Source of the DNA: Candidatus Poribacteria bacterium
GTDB lineage: Bacteria; Poribacteria; WGA-4E; PCPOR2b
NCBI GenBank assembly: GCA_003635265.1
Contig: PYIZ01000009.1
Coordinates: 91,591-155,590 of the forward strand
Length of the DNA: 64,000 bases
Direction: 5' to 3'
Below are positions 6,869 to 15,585 of the stretch, in pieces (position 1 is the stretch's first letter; each line of letters starts with the position of its first letter). The translations under genes were made by a program, and so were the position numbers. A model generated the notes under the pieces. The model was not told the origin of the DNA, ran no database searches, and saw nothing but the letters and a program-made list of their open reading frames with translations.

Positions 6869-9712
6869 TCATTTTGGTCTATCTAATGCAGAAGTGTGTT
6901 CATGGATGCGTTGACGTTCGATATTCGCGTACGGGTCAGCGCGACGGGTGATGCCGGTGATGGCGTCGACAGATTCATCTGCCTTAAACCGCAGATACAG
7001 TTTCTGCTCTTTCGCTGCCATTACCTCATTTTTGAGCGCACGATAGCAGAGCATCATGTTGTAATGGGCGTCCAGATCCTCTGGATCAACCGCCAATGTT
7101 TTCTGAAATTCTGCGAGGGCCTCCTCATATTTTCGCTGTAGGTAGAGCAGCCTGCCGATCTCATTCAGAACCCGCCGATCTCGCGGAAATTGGAGTGCTG
7201 CGGTCCGCAGGTGTTCGAGTGCGTTGTCATATTCTCCGTACGCCTTCTGGACCAATGCGTAGAAGTAGTGCACCTTCGCCCGGTGCGGGTTATCGGGGGG
7301 AAGTGCTTTCTGGAGGATCATCGCCTTTTCAAGCATCTCTTGAGCGCCTGTCATATTGCCCTCCTCAATGCGACATCGTGCGACGTTGACCCAGCCATCC
7401 ATATAGTCAGGTTCAATCTCGGTGACTCTCTGGAACACCGCTTCCGCACCTTTGAGATCGCCCTGAAGGAATAGCCCGATGCCGTAGTCGTTCCAACGCT
7501 CACGGTGGTTTGATTGGAGATTTTCGCTTGACCCCCCGATTACCAGCTCGCTTGATTCATCCTGATCCGTCACCCGTAAGATTGCCTTATCCTCTGCCAT
7601 GGGGACGATTGGCAGATTGGGAATCGCCTTGATCTGCCCGGCGACATCCGATGTGTCCCCTGTGAAGACCCAACGTCCGTCGTCATAACCTTTATCGACC
7701 TGAAAATCGGTGTCCTCTGGATCCCGCACGCCTGCATAAGCCCACTGTGTATGCCACCAGTTGAATTTGCGATAATTCAGCTTTGCGTGTAGGTGGATCT
7801 CGTTCCCGCAGTCCGGTGGAATGAAGAGCCGATAGTGAACGGTATCCGCAGCACCGGGCGGAATAGTGTTTGCATAGAGGACAGTTCGCGCCGCCCAAGC
7901 GTTGCGTTTATTGATAAGGTTTCCGTGTTCGTCTAGCATATACGCCCGATAAAAGTGTGCACCCGGATCAACGGGTCCGTTGCCATCTTCCGCTTCGATT
8001 TGCCCACTCCAGAAAATAACCTTCCCGTTCTCGTCCGTCGCCTTCAACTCCAGCCAGATGTCGAAGGCATCAATTGTGCCGGCGGGGAATCGGTGCCCCA
8101 CGTTCCTTGTGCGCACAACCACATCGACCCGAACCTCCTCGCCACGCTGAACCGTTGCGTTGGAGTCGTTAATGGGTGCGACAAGCTTCGTTATGTCCGT
8201 GACTGTGCCGATAGCGTGTCCCTGACTTCCGCCCTCCATCATACTAAAGGCGCGGAGTTGAGAGTTGGGGCGGGAGGTGCTAACACCTCCATGGGATTGG
8301 GATTGGATCGGTGTCGCGGGACTTAGCGCGAAGATATCGACGCTCACCTGATTGTTCTGGAGGAAGTCGATCGTCGTTTTGAGTTGTTCGTGGTGCTTGT
8401 TTACGAAAGGTAGCGCTGTGTTCGCTGCGGGAAAACGATGGCTGTGCACCTTGCCGTCGATATTCGCCGCGTCTTTTGAGGGAACCAGCGGCATGTGGCA
8501 GTCAACGCATTTCTTCGGTTCTTCGGGGTAGTAGAAAGACAATGCCCCCTGATGGGAGACGCCACTCATCTGCCACTGATCGTAATCGTCAAAGCCGCGG
8601 AACCAGCGGAAATTGTTGACCGGCACATCAAGGTGTACTTTGTGACAGGTGGAGCAAAACTCCGCGGTGTTCTGACGGTGGAACGGCTTGAGGAAACTCT
8701 TTTTATGGGGCTCGGGATCCAATCGGATAAGGTAATTGTGGAGTTTGCGAATCGCGGAATTTTCGCTGGCAGCCATTTCATGTAGGGGCGGGTACTTGAT
8801 GACATATCCGCTGTTGCCCATTGTATCTTTGACCTGCTCCATTGAGTGGCACGCCGTACACGCGAGTCCGGCTTGGGCGGCGGGTGTATGCAGATTCTCC
8901 CGAATGGGGCGATCCATCACGCCGTTGAGCAGGATGGCGGGGTCGTGACACCCACCACACCATTTGGACGGTTGGATCCCGTTGACGTCCTGCATATACA
9001 TCACCGATTTGCGATACCACTGATTGTTGAAGGAGGCGAAGTGGTGTGCCGATTCGTTCCACTGTTTGTAGATGTCCGGGTGGCATCCGCTCTCGGCACA
9101 GGTTTGGGAGGTCAGAAAGAAATCGGTGGGGATCAGATCGCCGGTATAGGTTTCGACGGAAGCAGGAAAGAAGGGACCATCGGTGCCGCCGCCTTCCTCG
9201 TACATACTGGTTGGGGGAGAGAGGGGGTTTTTTACGAGATAGTCCGGGTTGGGTCGATAGTGTTGAATCAGCCTTGCCCCGACGGGAAACAGCAGGCTGA
9301 TGAGGAGAACGAATCCGGTGACTTGCGCCGCTCTGCGTGAAAACTCGGTTTCTGCTCGTCGCCCCAAAATCAGCAGATGTCCGACAAATAGAATCGTGCC
9401 GAGGGTCACCGTGACAATGTGGACCACGAGCAGCCAGCGGTTGGGGGTGGTGGCACCGACGAACATCAGGTACACACCGGAAATTAGCCCGATTCCTAGA
9501 GAAATCACCCCGCCTTTGCCGACGATCGACATGCTATCGAAACACTTGCACACATAGACAATGAATGGTACGATCAGCGCGACACCGAGGACGATGTGAA
9601 TCAGGACGTTCCCGATGTAGAATAGGGTCGGTTCACCGAAGCTGATTAGGTACGCGCTGTTAATCAGCAGGACTAGGAAACCGAGAAGTAGGAGTTTTGT
9701 CGAGAGGCGCAT
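6869..9712 (-). CDS. Membrane-anchored multiheme cytochrome c with TPR tail
   Basis: The protein has 947 residues. The first 150 hold about five membrane spans. Residues 200-410 carry heme c sites CGGCH (252-256), CTACH (285-289), CSTCH (353-357), CVDCH (402-406) and a longer-spaced CAESGCH (205-211), with extra His for axial ligation. This pattern is that of the cytochrome c554/multiheme family. Residues about 510-700 look like beta-rich domains, and about 740-920 are TPRs (for example YDNALEHLRTAALQFPRDRR). It should face the periplasm and pass electrons; the donor, acceptor and any catalytic role are unknown. No heme lyase or oxidoreductase lies beside it. The membrane domain plus heme plus TPR fusion is notable. 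The ATG start is supported by the hydrophobic N-terminus. Confidence 0.85.
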   Translation of the reverse strand: MRLSTKLLLLGFLVLLINSAYLISFGEPTLFYIGNVLIHIVLGVALIVPFIVYVCKCFDSMSIVGKGGVISLGIGLISGVYLMFVGATTPNRWLLVVHIVTVTLGTILFVGHLLILGRRAETEFSRRAAQVTGFVLLISLLFPVGARLIQHYRPNPDYLVKNPLSPPTSMYEEGGGTDGPFFPASVETYTGDLIPTDFFLTSQTCAESGCHPDIYKQWNESAHHFASFNNQWYRKSVMYMQDVNGIQPSKWCGGCHDPAILLNGVMDRPIRENLHTPAAQAGLACTACHSMEQVKDTMGNSGYVIKYPPLHEMAASENSAIRKLHNYLIRLDPEPHKKSFLKPFHRQNTAEFCSTCHKVHLDVPVNNFRWFRGFDDYDQWQMSGVSHQGALSFYYPEEPKKCVDCHMPLVPSKDAANIDGKVHSHRFPAANTALPFVNKHHEQLKTTIDFLQNNQVSVDIFALSPATPIQSQSHGGVSTSRPNSQLRAFSMMEGGSQGHAIGTVTDITKLVAPINDSNATVQRGEEVRVDVVVRTRNVGHRFPAGTIDAFDIWLELKATDENGKVIFWSGQIEAEDGNGPVDPGAHFYRAYMLDEHGNLINKRNAWAARTVLYANTIPPGAADTVHYRLFIPPDCGNEIHLHAKLNYRKFNWWHTQWAYAGVRDPEDTDFQVDKGYDDGRWVFTGDTSDVAGQIKAIPNLPIVPMAEDKAILRVTDQDESSELVIGGSSENLQSNHRERWNDYGIGLFLQGDLKGAEAVFQRVTEIEPDYMDGWVNVARCRIEEGNMTGAQEMLEKAMILQKALPPDNPHRAKVHYFYALVQKAYGEYDNALEHLRTAALQFPRDRRVLNEIGRLLYLQRKYEEALAEFQKTLAVDPEDLDAHYNMMLCYRALKNEVMAAKEQKLYLRFKADESVDAITGITRRADPYANIERQRIHEHTSALDRPK

Positions 9713-9746
9713 GGCTGGGGCTTTCTTTTGACCGTAGTTTTTGGAT

Positions 9747-9776
9747 TTGACAAGGGTTTGGAAGGGGTTGTATAAT
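9747..9776 (+). promoter_or_regulatory. Near-consensus sigma70 promoter for the HEPN gene
   Basis: TTGACA (9747-9752), an 18-base spacer and TATAAT (9771-9776) point to the plus-strand gene starting at 9862, about 80 bases on. Both hexamers are perfect, the best match I saw in the window. It lies in the gap between divergent genes and faces only the HEPN gene. Confidence 0.7.
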
Positions 9777-9861
9777 TAAACCGTTGACCTTAAATTTTAT
9801 CAGGTTTTTCGGGTTGTTTCAACTGGAAAGTTGGGAATAATCAAGAGTGAGAAAGTCATCA

Positions 9862-10596
9862 ATGGATACTAAAGAGTCGATAAGAAAAGAACTAGTGGAG
9901 TTGCATACTGATGGACTAGAGATTGGTCTAAAATTTTTCAACAAAGACAAAGAGCAAAATTTTTACGTAGAATATCAAGAATGGTACACATCTGCAAGCC
10001 GAGTAATCCGAACTCTAGCCAATGAACGTTATGCTGAATTCATATCTTATTACGAAATCGATCCAAAGCGAAAAGAACTTGGGTATGGAACCTACGTAAT
10101 TCAGGATTACATGAAAGAAATCGTTCCAAATCGCGTCAATTATCCTAACTTCGACGCTAGGGACCGAGTGGCGGTATGTTTCAGAAACCAGTTGAATATT
10201 CTACGCTCAGTGGTGAAAAACATTGAAACCATTCTGGAATCTATTGACGTCCAGCTGCTTTCGGAGTTGCAGGATGCTGAACTTGAAACAGCTCACCAGT
10301 TAATGAAGGTTAATCTTAGGGCAGCAGGGGCATTAGCAGGGGTAGTCGTTGAACATCACCTACAAAAGGTTGCTAGTAACCATGGATTAAAGATTAGAAA
10401 GAAAAGCCCTACTATTAGTGACCTCAGTCAACTGCTAAAATCGGAAAACCTGATTGATACACCAACTTGGCGAAAAATCGGATATCTGGCAGATATTCGT
10501 AACATTTGCTCGCACAAAAAGGAGGTAGAGCCAACAAAAGAACAGATTGCCGAACTTATTGATGGCGCAAATTGGCTAATAAAAAACGTCTTTTAA
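9862..10596 (+). CDS. HEPN-domain-like protein
   Basis: A 244-residue, alpha-helical protein. Near the C-terminus DIRNICSHKK (R213-H218) fits the Rx4-6H catalytic motif of HEPN proteins, here RNxxSH, which in active members cuts RNA. The preceding segment TISDLSQLLKSENLIDTPTW, then the helix before RN, matches the layout of abortive-infection and toxin-linked HEPN domains. Residues 1-130 are helical with no family I recognise. An upstream in-frame GTG at 9847 is possible, but the ATG at 9862 gives a normal N-terminus. The near-consensus promoter, low GC and location beside an FRG gene and a DUF4926 relic suggest an accessory, perhaps defensive, origin. RNase activity is an inference; some HEPN proteins are inactive. 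Confidence 0.6.
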   Translation: MDTKESIRKELVELHTDGLEIGLKFFNKDKEQNFYVEYQEWYTSASRVIRTLANERYAEFISYYEIDPKRKELGYGTYVIQDYMKEIVPNRVNYPNFDARDRVAVCFRNQLNILRSVVKNIETILESIDVQLLSELQDAELETAHQLMKVNLRAAGALAGVVVEHHLQKVASNHGLKIRKKSPTISDLSQLLKSENLIDTPTWRKIGYLADIRNICSHKKEVEPTKEQIAELIDGANWLIKNVF

Positions 10597-10638
10597 CAAA
10601 TTGTTGCGGCAGAGCGTCAGAGGGCGATCCATAGGTAA

Positions 10639-10770
10639 GAGCAAGTCGGCACAGCGGTTGAAATTCTTGCAGACGGCAAAGCGTTTGAAGTGGAATTTAG
10701 TGACCATGACGGACGCACTTATTAATCAGTTGGTTTGCGTTCTGATCAGATCACGGTACTTCACTTATGA
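10639..10770 (+). pseudogene. DUF4926-like relic with in-frame stop
   Basis: One frame reads EQVGTAVEILADGKAFEVEF then SDHDGRTY, a TAA, then SVGLRSDQITVLHL and a stop. The pattern VGTxVxxxxDGKAxEVEFxDxxGxT is that of small DUF4926-type proteins of about 60-70 residues often found near toxins. One change (CAA to TAA) explains the interruption, and the N-terminal 20 residues cannot be found. It lies 42 bases after the HEPN gene in the same direction, so it may once have been its partner. Confidence 0.5.
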
Positions 10771-10977
10771 ACTGATAAAAGTCCAGTCAATGTCTGCCAT
10801 AGAATAGTACTGATACCTAACTTATGGTTACGGTTGACAGCGGAAGGTGCGATTTTATGAATGTTCTTTTGGGGTTGCAGCGGATTTTGGTTTGTTGTAA
10901 GTGTTTGCCTAAACCCTTGCTACAACTGAACTAAGTTTTTATACGACTAACCAACAAATGAGTTATTGAATAAAGCG
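10771..10977. other. Spacer without recognisable gene
   Basis: AT-rich, with no ORF above noise and no clear promoter. Includes alternative upstream start TTG at 10966 for the FRG gene. Confidence 0.4.
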
Positions 10978-11661
10978 ATGCAACAAAGACAAATCATCTC
11001 CTCTTTGGAAGACTTACATTCCTACGTTGCTAGTCTAGAACCAAGTATGAGCACAATCTTTCGTGGAATAACTGACAGTAATGAGCATCAACTTATTCCA
11101 TCAATAGGCCGACGACGATTTGGACCACTTGGAGATCAGCCTTTGCATATTAACGAGCGAAGGATGTTTCGTTTGTTCAAAGAGGCTGCCCTCCCTTATT
11201 TGACCTTGTTTATCCCGACAAAGGATTGGGAATGGCTAGCTTTGGCACAGCATCATGGGCTACCAACAAGGTTACTTGATTGGAGCGCCAATCCTTTGGT
11301 GGCCGCATATTTTGCTGTTGAGAAGGAACATAGTGGAGACAGTGCTATTTACATGTACTCAGGAACTGACACGGTAGACCCTGAAACGATCTCTAACCCA
11401 TTTTGTATAAACAAAGTACTGAGATATCGGCCACCGCATATTAGTCCCCATATTGTAGCGCAGAGAGGTCTGTTTACAGTTCATCCTGATCCTACAAAAC
11501 CATTTAAATCCCAGCAGCTCGTCAAACTCGTCATTAAAAAGCAAGCGCGCCGCAAAATGAAGAAACTTTTGTATAAGTACGGTATCAGTCGTGAGACGCT
11601 ATTTCCCAGTCTTGAGGGCCTCACCACGGACCTAGACTGGCTACATTGTGACACGTACTAA
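10978..11661 (+). CDS. FRG-domain protein
   Basis: 227 residues from the ATG; an upstream TTG at 10966 would add four. It has the hallmarks of the FRG domain: FRG at 28-30, INERRMFRLFKEAALPYL (acidic helix near 58), the core HHGLPTRLLDWS (92-103) followed by NPLVAAYFAVE, and a late strand with HIVAQRGLFTVHPDP. FRG proteins occur with toxin and phage-defence systems; the fold has been compared with ADP-ribosyltransferases, but activity here is unproven. It is an independent gene with no strong Shine-Dalgarno. Codons are AT-richer than in the metabolic neighbours, in line with acquisition together with the HEPN gene. Confidence 0.85.
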   Translation: MQQRQIISSLEDLHSYVASLEPSMSTIFRGITDSNEHQLIPSIGRRRFGPLGDQPLHINERRMFRLFKEAALPYLTLFIPTKDWEWLALAQHHGLPTRLLDWSANPLVAAYFAVEKEHSGDSAIYMYSGTDTVDPETISNPFCINKVLRYRPPHISPHIVAQRGLFTVHPDPTKPFKSQQLVKLVIKKQARRKMKKLLYKYGISRETLFPSLEGLTTDLDWLHCDTY

Positions 11662-12033
11662 CTATCAGTCAAAAGGCATAACCAAGGCATTAAGCTGTTT
11701 GCCTACAGCATTCACACTTTCGTCGTTTCCAGCTGCACCTGATGTATAACATTAGGCTTTTGATAATTCATTAAGGGATGGACTTACGCACTTGAATGCT
11801 CAAAGCCTTGTAGTTTGGTGGTTCATCGTCGCTAGACATTGCTCCTAATGCCCGATGAATCGGGCAACTACAGTTAAGGCTTCAAGTTAGTGGTCGGGCG
11901 ATTTATTGCCTGTCTTGACACGCAATGCATCGCGCTACTACAAAGTGAACTGCGTAACTCCTAAAGGGAATCGTTTATTATGAGTCGATATAAAGACAGG
12001 ATTCAAACTTAAACTCCCGTTTCTTGATTAACG
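11662..12033. other. 372-base spacer with short palindromes
   Basis: No gene. It holds GCCCGATGAATCGGGC (a hairpin at about 11848-11863) followed by AACTACA, and later ACGCAATGCATCGCGCTACT, both looking like members of the same intergenic hairpin families seen elsewhere in the window. No convincing promoter for the 12034 gene. Confidence 0.45.
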
Positions 12034-12276
12034 ATGAATAAAAAAGAAAACCAATTACCGCAATTTGGTCTATGTCTCAAGAATGAAGGATACCCTGCTT
12101 CTCTTGAGGTAGGGAAATTGTATCGTGTGATCCCTGATGATGACGCGGTGGCTCATGGGTACATTCGCGTTATAGATGAAAGTGGGGAAGACTATGCCTA
12201 TACGGCGAGCCGCTTTCACCTGATGCAAGTGCCTATTGCTGTTGAAAAGGCGTTGTTGTCTGCCTCACAAGCGTAG
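12034..12276 (+). CDS. Small conserved protein (YIRVIDESGEDY type)
   Basis: An 80-residue soluble protein with no membrane segment or cysteine pair. The text FGLCLKNEGYPASLEVGKLY and YIRVIDESGEDYAYTASRFH resembles a small family that I know from many cyanobacteria and other bacteria, always of unknown role, 60-90 residues long and often near toxin-antitoxin genes. No Shine-Dalgarno is evident. It is alone on its strand, between hairpin-rich spacers, and 372 bases after the FRG gene. Function unknown. Confidence 0.7.
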   Translation: MNKKENQLPQFGLCLKNEGYPASLEVGKLYRVIPDDDAVAHGYIRVIDESGEDYAYTASRFHLMQVPIAVEKALLSASQA

Positions 12277-12575
12277 TTTCTGTTCAGCAGTTTTTCGGTA
12301 ACAAGTCTTGAATGGGCGGGGGTTATTACAAGCCTCCGAGCCGATTACTATAGTAGATTTTAGAATTACTTAGACACTCTCAATGCACAGCCAACCCCCT
12401 AAATCCCCCAACTCCCCTGACAAGGGGAGAAGATAAGAGGGGATCTTCTCCCCTTGTCTTTCCCCTCTTATCAGAGGGGTTCAGGGGGACTTTGGAAACT
12501 TCGCGAAGGTCGGAGTTATTGGTAAATATTTACTTATTTTTCTAATTCACCATAAATCACAAGGAGATAACCACT
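12277..12575. other. Spacer mostly filled by repeat family 3
   Basis: Contains the dispersed element at 12351-12550, then the strong AAGGAG site for the PhyH gene. No other gene. Confidence 0.6.
12351..12550. repeat. Dispersed repeat family 3 (MITE-like), copy 1
   Basis: About 200 bases that share both ends with 21845-22001. The left end reads TAGAATTACTTAGAC then CCCCCTAAATCCC, and the right end AGGGGGACTTTGG, AACTTCGCGAA, GTCGGAGTTATTGG and TTTTTCTAATTCAC. The centres differ; this one holds a long hairpin with arms GGGGAGAAGAT and ATCTTCTCCCC. The outer ends are imperfectly complementary (AGAATTA against TAATTC). No coding capacity. Each copy ends close to the start of a plus-strand gene. 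Confidence 0.75.
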
Positions 12576-13448
12576 ATGCACTTGACAGAGGCTCAAATTT
12601 CCTCGTTCCACGAGGACGGTTATTTACGATTGGAAAATGTACTGGATGCGAGCGACCTGCAGCCGGTCATTGATGAGTATTCCGAGATTATTGACGAGCG
12701 CGCACAGAAGCTGTACGCCGAAGGAAAGGTGAGTTCGCTGCATGAGGACGAACCGTTTACGCGGCGGTTGCTGCTGCTGGCGAAGGAGGTTCCAGAAGTT
12801 GCTACTAATCTGGACATTATGCAGGCACGCGGCGAGGCGACCTTCAACTTCCTGAAGAACCCGAAGATTTTGGACGTAGCGGAATCGCTCTGCGGTTCGG
12901 AGATTGTGTGTAATCCTATCCAGCACATTCGGGCGGTTATGCCGCATCGTGCGACCGGCGGGCATCCGACCCATTTCCATCAAGATATCGGCGTGTGTTG
13001 GCCCGAAACCGATCCCTACTTTATGTTGACCGTCTGGGTTCCTGTCGTGGACGCGACGTTGGAGAACGGTTGTCTGGCGGTGCTGCCCGGCAGCCATAAG
13101 TATGGTCTCCGGCAACATGCGTATTCTCCCGCATTGGACATTCCTCCGGAAGAACGTCCACCCATCCAGTCTAAGCCGCTGCCCGTACCGGCAGGTGGGC
13201 TGATCCTATTCCACAACTACACGCTGCATCATGCGCTCCCCAACGAGTCGGACGAGGTCCGTTGGAGTTTTGACCTGCGCTATCATGATGTCTATATGCC
13301 ATCGGGCCGTCCGTTCTATCCGACGTTCCTCATGCGTAGCAAATTCCGTCCAGATGCGTTGCAGACCGATTATGAGACGTGGTGTCAACGGTGGGAGTTT
13401 GCGTTAATGGCAGGGAAGGACGCTGTGCGCTACCGCTGGCAACGTTAA
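12576..13448 (+). CDS. Phytanoyl-CoA dioxygenase family protein 1
   Basis: 290 residues, the usual size for PhyH-family Fe(II)/2-oxoglutarate oxygenases. The metal ligands are visible: FHQD gives H135 and D137, and HHALPNESDEVRW gives the distal His (about 219) with R229 placed to bind 2-oxoglutarate. PGSHKYGL is the conserved loop before the last strands. These enzymes hydroxylate lipids, amino acids or secondary metabolites; the substrate cannot be inferred. A clear AAGGAG site sets the start. It is monocistronic as far as seen. The window has three more PhyH genes, which differ enough to have different substrates. Confidence 0.9.
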   Translation: MHLTEAQISSFHEDGYLRLENVLDASDLQPVIDEYSEIIDERAQKLYAEGKVSSLHEDEPFTRRLLLLAKEVPEVATNLDIMQARGEATFNFLKNPKILDVAESLCGSEIVCNPIQHIRAVMPHRATGGHPTHFHQDIGVCWPETDPYFMLTVWVPVVDATLENGCLAVLPGSHKYGLRQHAYSPALDIPPEERPPIQSKPLPVPAGGLILFHNYTLHHALPNESDEVRWSFDLRYHDVYMPSGRPFYPTFLMRSKFRPDALQTDYETWCQRWEFALMAGKDAVRYRWQR

Positions 13449-13584
13449 TTGTGGTAACCGGGGGCTAGAGGGTGTTGGTATTTGTGCTAGGGGTAAGGTT
13501 TCCCCACTCAACGGGTTGGGAAACCCAACCCCTACGCATTCAACGGACTCAAGACGGCTTTTCTTACGCATCACGCGTTACGCA
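13449..13584. other. Short spacer with hairpin repeat
   Basis: Between convergent genes. It holds the family 4 hairpin (13489-13533), then ACGCATCACGCGTTACGCAT, a degenerate direct repeat. It may act as a bidirectional terminator, but there is no T-run. Confidence 0.45.
13489..13533. repeat. Hairpin repeat family 4
   Basis: AGGGGTAAGGTTTCCC and, after a 13-base loop, GGGAAACCCAACCCCT form a stem with about two mismatches. Placed between convergent genes. Resembles the other intergenic hairpins in layout though not in sequence. Confidence 0.6.
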
Positions 13585-14439
13585 TTATTCCTCATTTCCA
13601 AGGACACTCCGTTCAGGGACAAAGCCCAACTCTTTCTCGATTCGGTGGATTTCGTATACGGGATCTCGTTCATGTCCGGGGCGTGTATAGTGGGAGAGAT
13701 CTATCTGATCGGCATCCGCGCCATACCAGCCACGGATAATTTCGGGGACGGTATCCTCGGCGCAGGCTTGGGTGCCCACTGCGTTCAGGATGCGAACGCC
13801 CGGTTTATGCGAGGCTTCGGCGGCGAGTGTGAGACAGCGAACCGTATCGCTGAGGTACATGTACGAGATCGATCCCATCGCCCACTGCCCTACCGGTCCT
13901 ACCTTCTTGGGTGTCAATTCACGGTCATCGGGGGCGATACTCGCTAGGCGGATATTAATGAAGTCTAGATCCTCATTCTGACGTGCCAGATAGCGTGAGA
14001 CCTCCTCCATCAGATATTTTGAGAAGCCGTACCCTATCCGATCGAGACATGGGTGTTCGTCGGGCATCGGCAGCTGCAACGGTCTGAACAGGGGAGACTG
14101 AAATCCGACCGCCGCGATTGAACTAGCGAGCACAAACTTCTTGCAGCCGCCATCTAGGAAGTATCGCACGAGTTGGTATGATCCCATAACATTGACCCGA
14201 AGTTGTTCCTCCTCACTCCCGCCGCCCGTTACCGCTGCGAGATGCACCACGACATCAATTTGGTTTGGGTTTATTTTTTGCAGGTCGTCGGGCGAGGTAA
14301 AATCCCCTTGAATCGCTGTCACGGCTTCCACTTCTGTCGGCTGCCTAGATATGCAGAAGACTTCGTGATTTTTTACCATTGATTCGGCGAGTGCACGCCC
14401 GATAAATCCGCTAGTGCCGGTGATTAGTATTCCGCTCAT
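13585..14439 (-). CDS. NAD-dependent epimerase/dehydratase (extended SDR) 1
   Basis: 284 residues with the extended short-chain dehydrogenase signature TGTSGFIG (about 7-14) for NAD(P) and YGFSK, the YxxxK catalytic pair. The gap between them and the C-terminal text fit the NAD-dependent epimerase/dehydratase group acting on nucleotide sugars or similar ketones. GGAGG eight bases before the ATG supports the start. It follows the dehydrogenase at 14481-15497 by 41 bases on the same strand, so the pair is likely one operon. Substrate unknown. Confidence 0.85.
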   Translation of the reverse strand: MSGILITGTSGFIGRALAESMVKNHEVFCISRQPTEVEAVTAIQGDFTSPDDLQKINPNQIDVVVHLAAVTGGGSEEEQLRVNVMGSYQLVRYFLDGGCKKFVLASSIAAVGFQSPLFRPLQLPMPDEHPCLDRIGYGFSKYLMEEVSRYLARQNEDLDFINIRLASIAPDDRELTPKKVGPVGQWAMGSISYMYLSDTVRCLTLAAEASHKPGVRILNAVGTQACAEDTVPEIIRGWYGADADQIDLSHYTRPGHERDPVYEIHRIEKELGFVPERSVLGNEE

Positions 14440-14480
14440 TCTGCGTTCCTCCTTCCGAATTTATCCGTGGGGGCCAACAA

Positions 14481-15497
14481 TCAACCGTCCGACCATCGTA
14501 TGACCGCACCGACTACATCTTTAGCGTTATCTTTGTTGATAGCGTCGTAAAAGGCGGGTGATTCTTCCGATTCGACGCGATGTGTGATTGTATGGTGCCA
14601 TGGCAGGACGCCTGTTGCCATGTTCTTGAGGACAGCACGTCGGCAAGGAGCGAAGCCGTCGTCACACGGATAGAACATTGTCAGTCGTTTGCCGTGGGGC
14701 GGTGCAAATTGGTAGGAGAGCGGTTCCGTGCCGTAATGTCCCTGATACACAAACTTGCCGTGCCGCTTGCACAGTTCAATTGCCGGATCAACACAGGCAG
14801 GCACACCGGTGGATTCAAAGACGACATCGGCACCTTCAGGTGCAACCTTTTGTAGTTCCTCCACCACGTTCTGGGTGGAGCTGTTGATGAGATAATCCGC
14901 GCCGAGTTTTTGCGCGACCGCCAGCCTGTTCTGCTCAAGGTCGATGGCAACGACAACACAGCCCCGATGGCTACACGCAGCCATAACTCCCAATCCGACC
15001 AATCCAGCGCCGTAGACCGCAACGACATCTCCCATCCGAGGGTTTGCCGTATCGACGCCGTTCAAGCCGACTGCTGGCATCACAAACAGGCTCGCAGCGT
15101 CGTCAGGGACACCTTCGGGCAGTAGTTCCAAGCCGTGCGTCGTTTGTGGATTGACGACGGCGGCAGAGCAATGAACGCCGGCTGCGGCTGAAACCTCCTG
15201 CCCATCGGACAGATGCATCCCCTCCCGGTTATCGCGGTAATAGATCTTATCGCCGACCTTGAACGTATCGACCTTCTCGCCAACATGCTCAATAACACCG
15301 ACCCCTTGATAGCCGGTGCATATTGGATACTGTCCCCAAGTAGAAATCTTGTTACGGATTAGGGCGAACTCCGTCCCAATGCTAACCCCGCTGTACAACG
15401 CCCGTATTAAAATATGTTCCCGTCCTGGATCTGACAGGGTTACATCAGCGTAGCTAAAGTTCTGATTTTCGTCACTGACAAGTGCTTTGGCGTCCAT
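14481..15497 (-). CDS. Medium-chain dehydrogenase, zinc-less type
   Basis: 338 residues of the MDR family. GAGLVGLG is the nucleotide-binding loop, and the GroES-like N-terminal domain reads SGVSIGTEFALI where the classical enzymes read GxCGSD. The structural four-Cys zinc lobe is also absent (HLSDGQEVSAAAG instead). That is the layout of BchC-like or other SxSxGTE dehydrogenases rather than of zinc alcohol dehydrogenases. It probably oxidises or reduces a polyol or other alcohol with NAD(P), likely ahead of the epimerase in one operon. The start has only a weak GAGG about ten bases upstream. Confidence 0.8.
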   Translation of the reverse strand: MDAKALVSDENQNFSYADVTLSDPGREHILIRALYSGVSIGTEFALIRNKISTWGQYPICTGYQGVGVIEHVGEKVDTFKVGDKIYYRDNREGMHLSDGQEVSAAAGVHCSAAVVNPQTTHGLELLPEGVPDDAASLFVMPAVGLNGVDTANPRMGDVVAVYGAGLVGLGVMAACSHRGCVVVAIDLEQNRLAVAQKLGADYLINSSTQNVVEELQKVAPEGADVVFESTGVPACVDPAIELCKRHGKFVYQGHYGTEPLSYQFAPPHGKRLTMFYPCDDGFAPCRRAVLKNMATGVLPWHHTITHRVESEESPAFYDAINKDNAKDVVGAVIRWSDG

Positions 15498-15585
15498 TTT
15501 TCAATACCTCGTGTGAGTACCTCTTTAATGGCTTCAGTGTTTCGTTGAGATATGAATCTCGATCTACAATTTCTGTTGATTTGAC
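15498..15585. other. Short spacer
   Basis: AT-rich, between two minus-strand genes. Contains GATATGAATCTCGATC, part of the GTAGGTCGAGATTCAT-type repeat vocabulary seen at 3398 and 40815. No gene. Confidence 0.35.

Noticed and set aside
8846-9340. Plus-strand ORF of 164 aa
   Set aside because: Antisense to the multiheme cytochrome gene; no family text or ribosome site.
13516-13947. Plus-strand ORF of 143 aa
   Set aside because: Overlaps the epimerase gene on the opposite strand; no ribosome site or family text.
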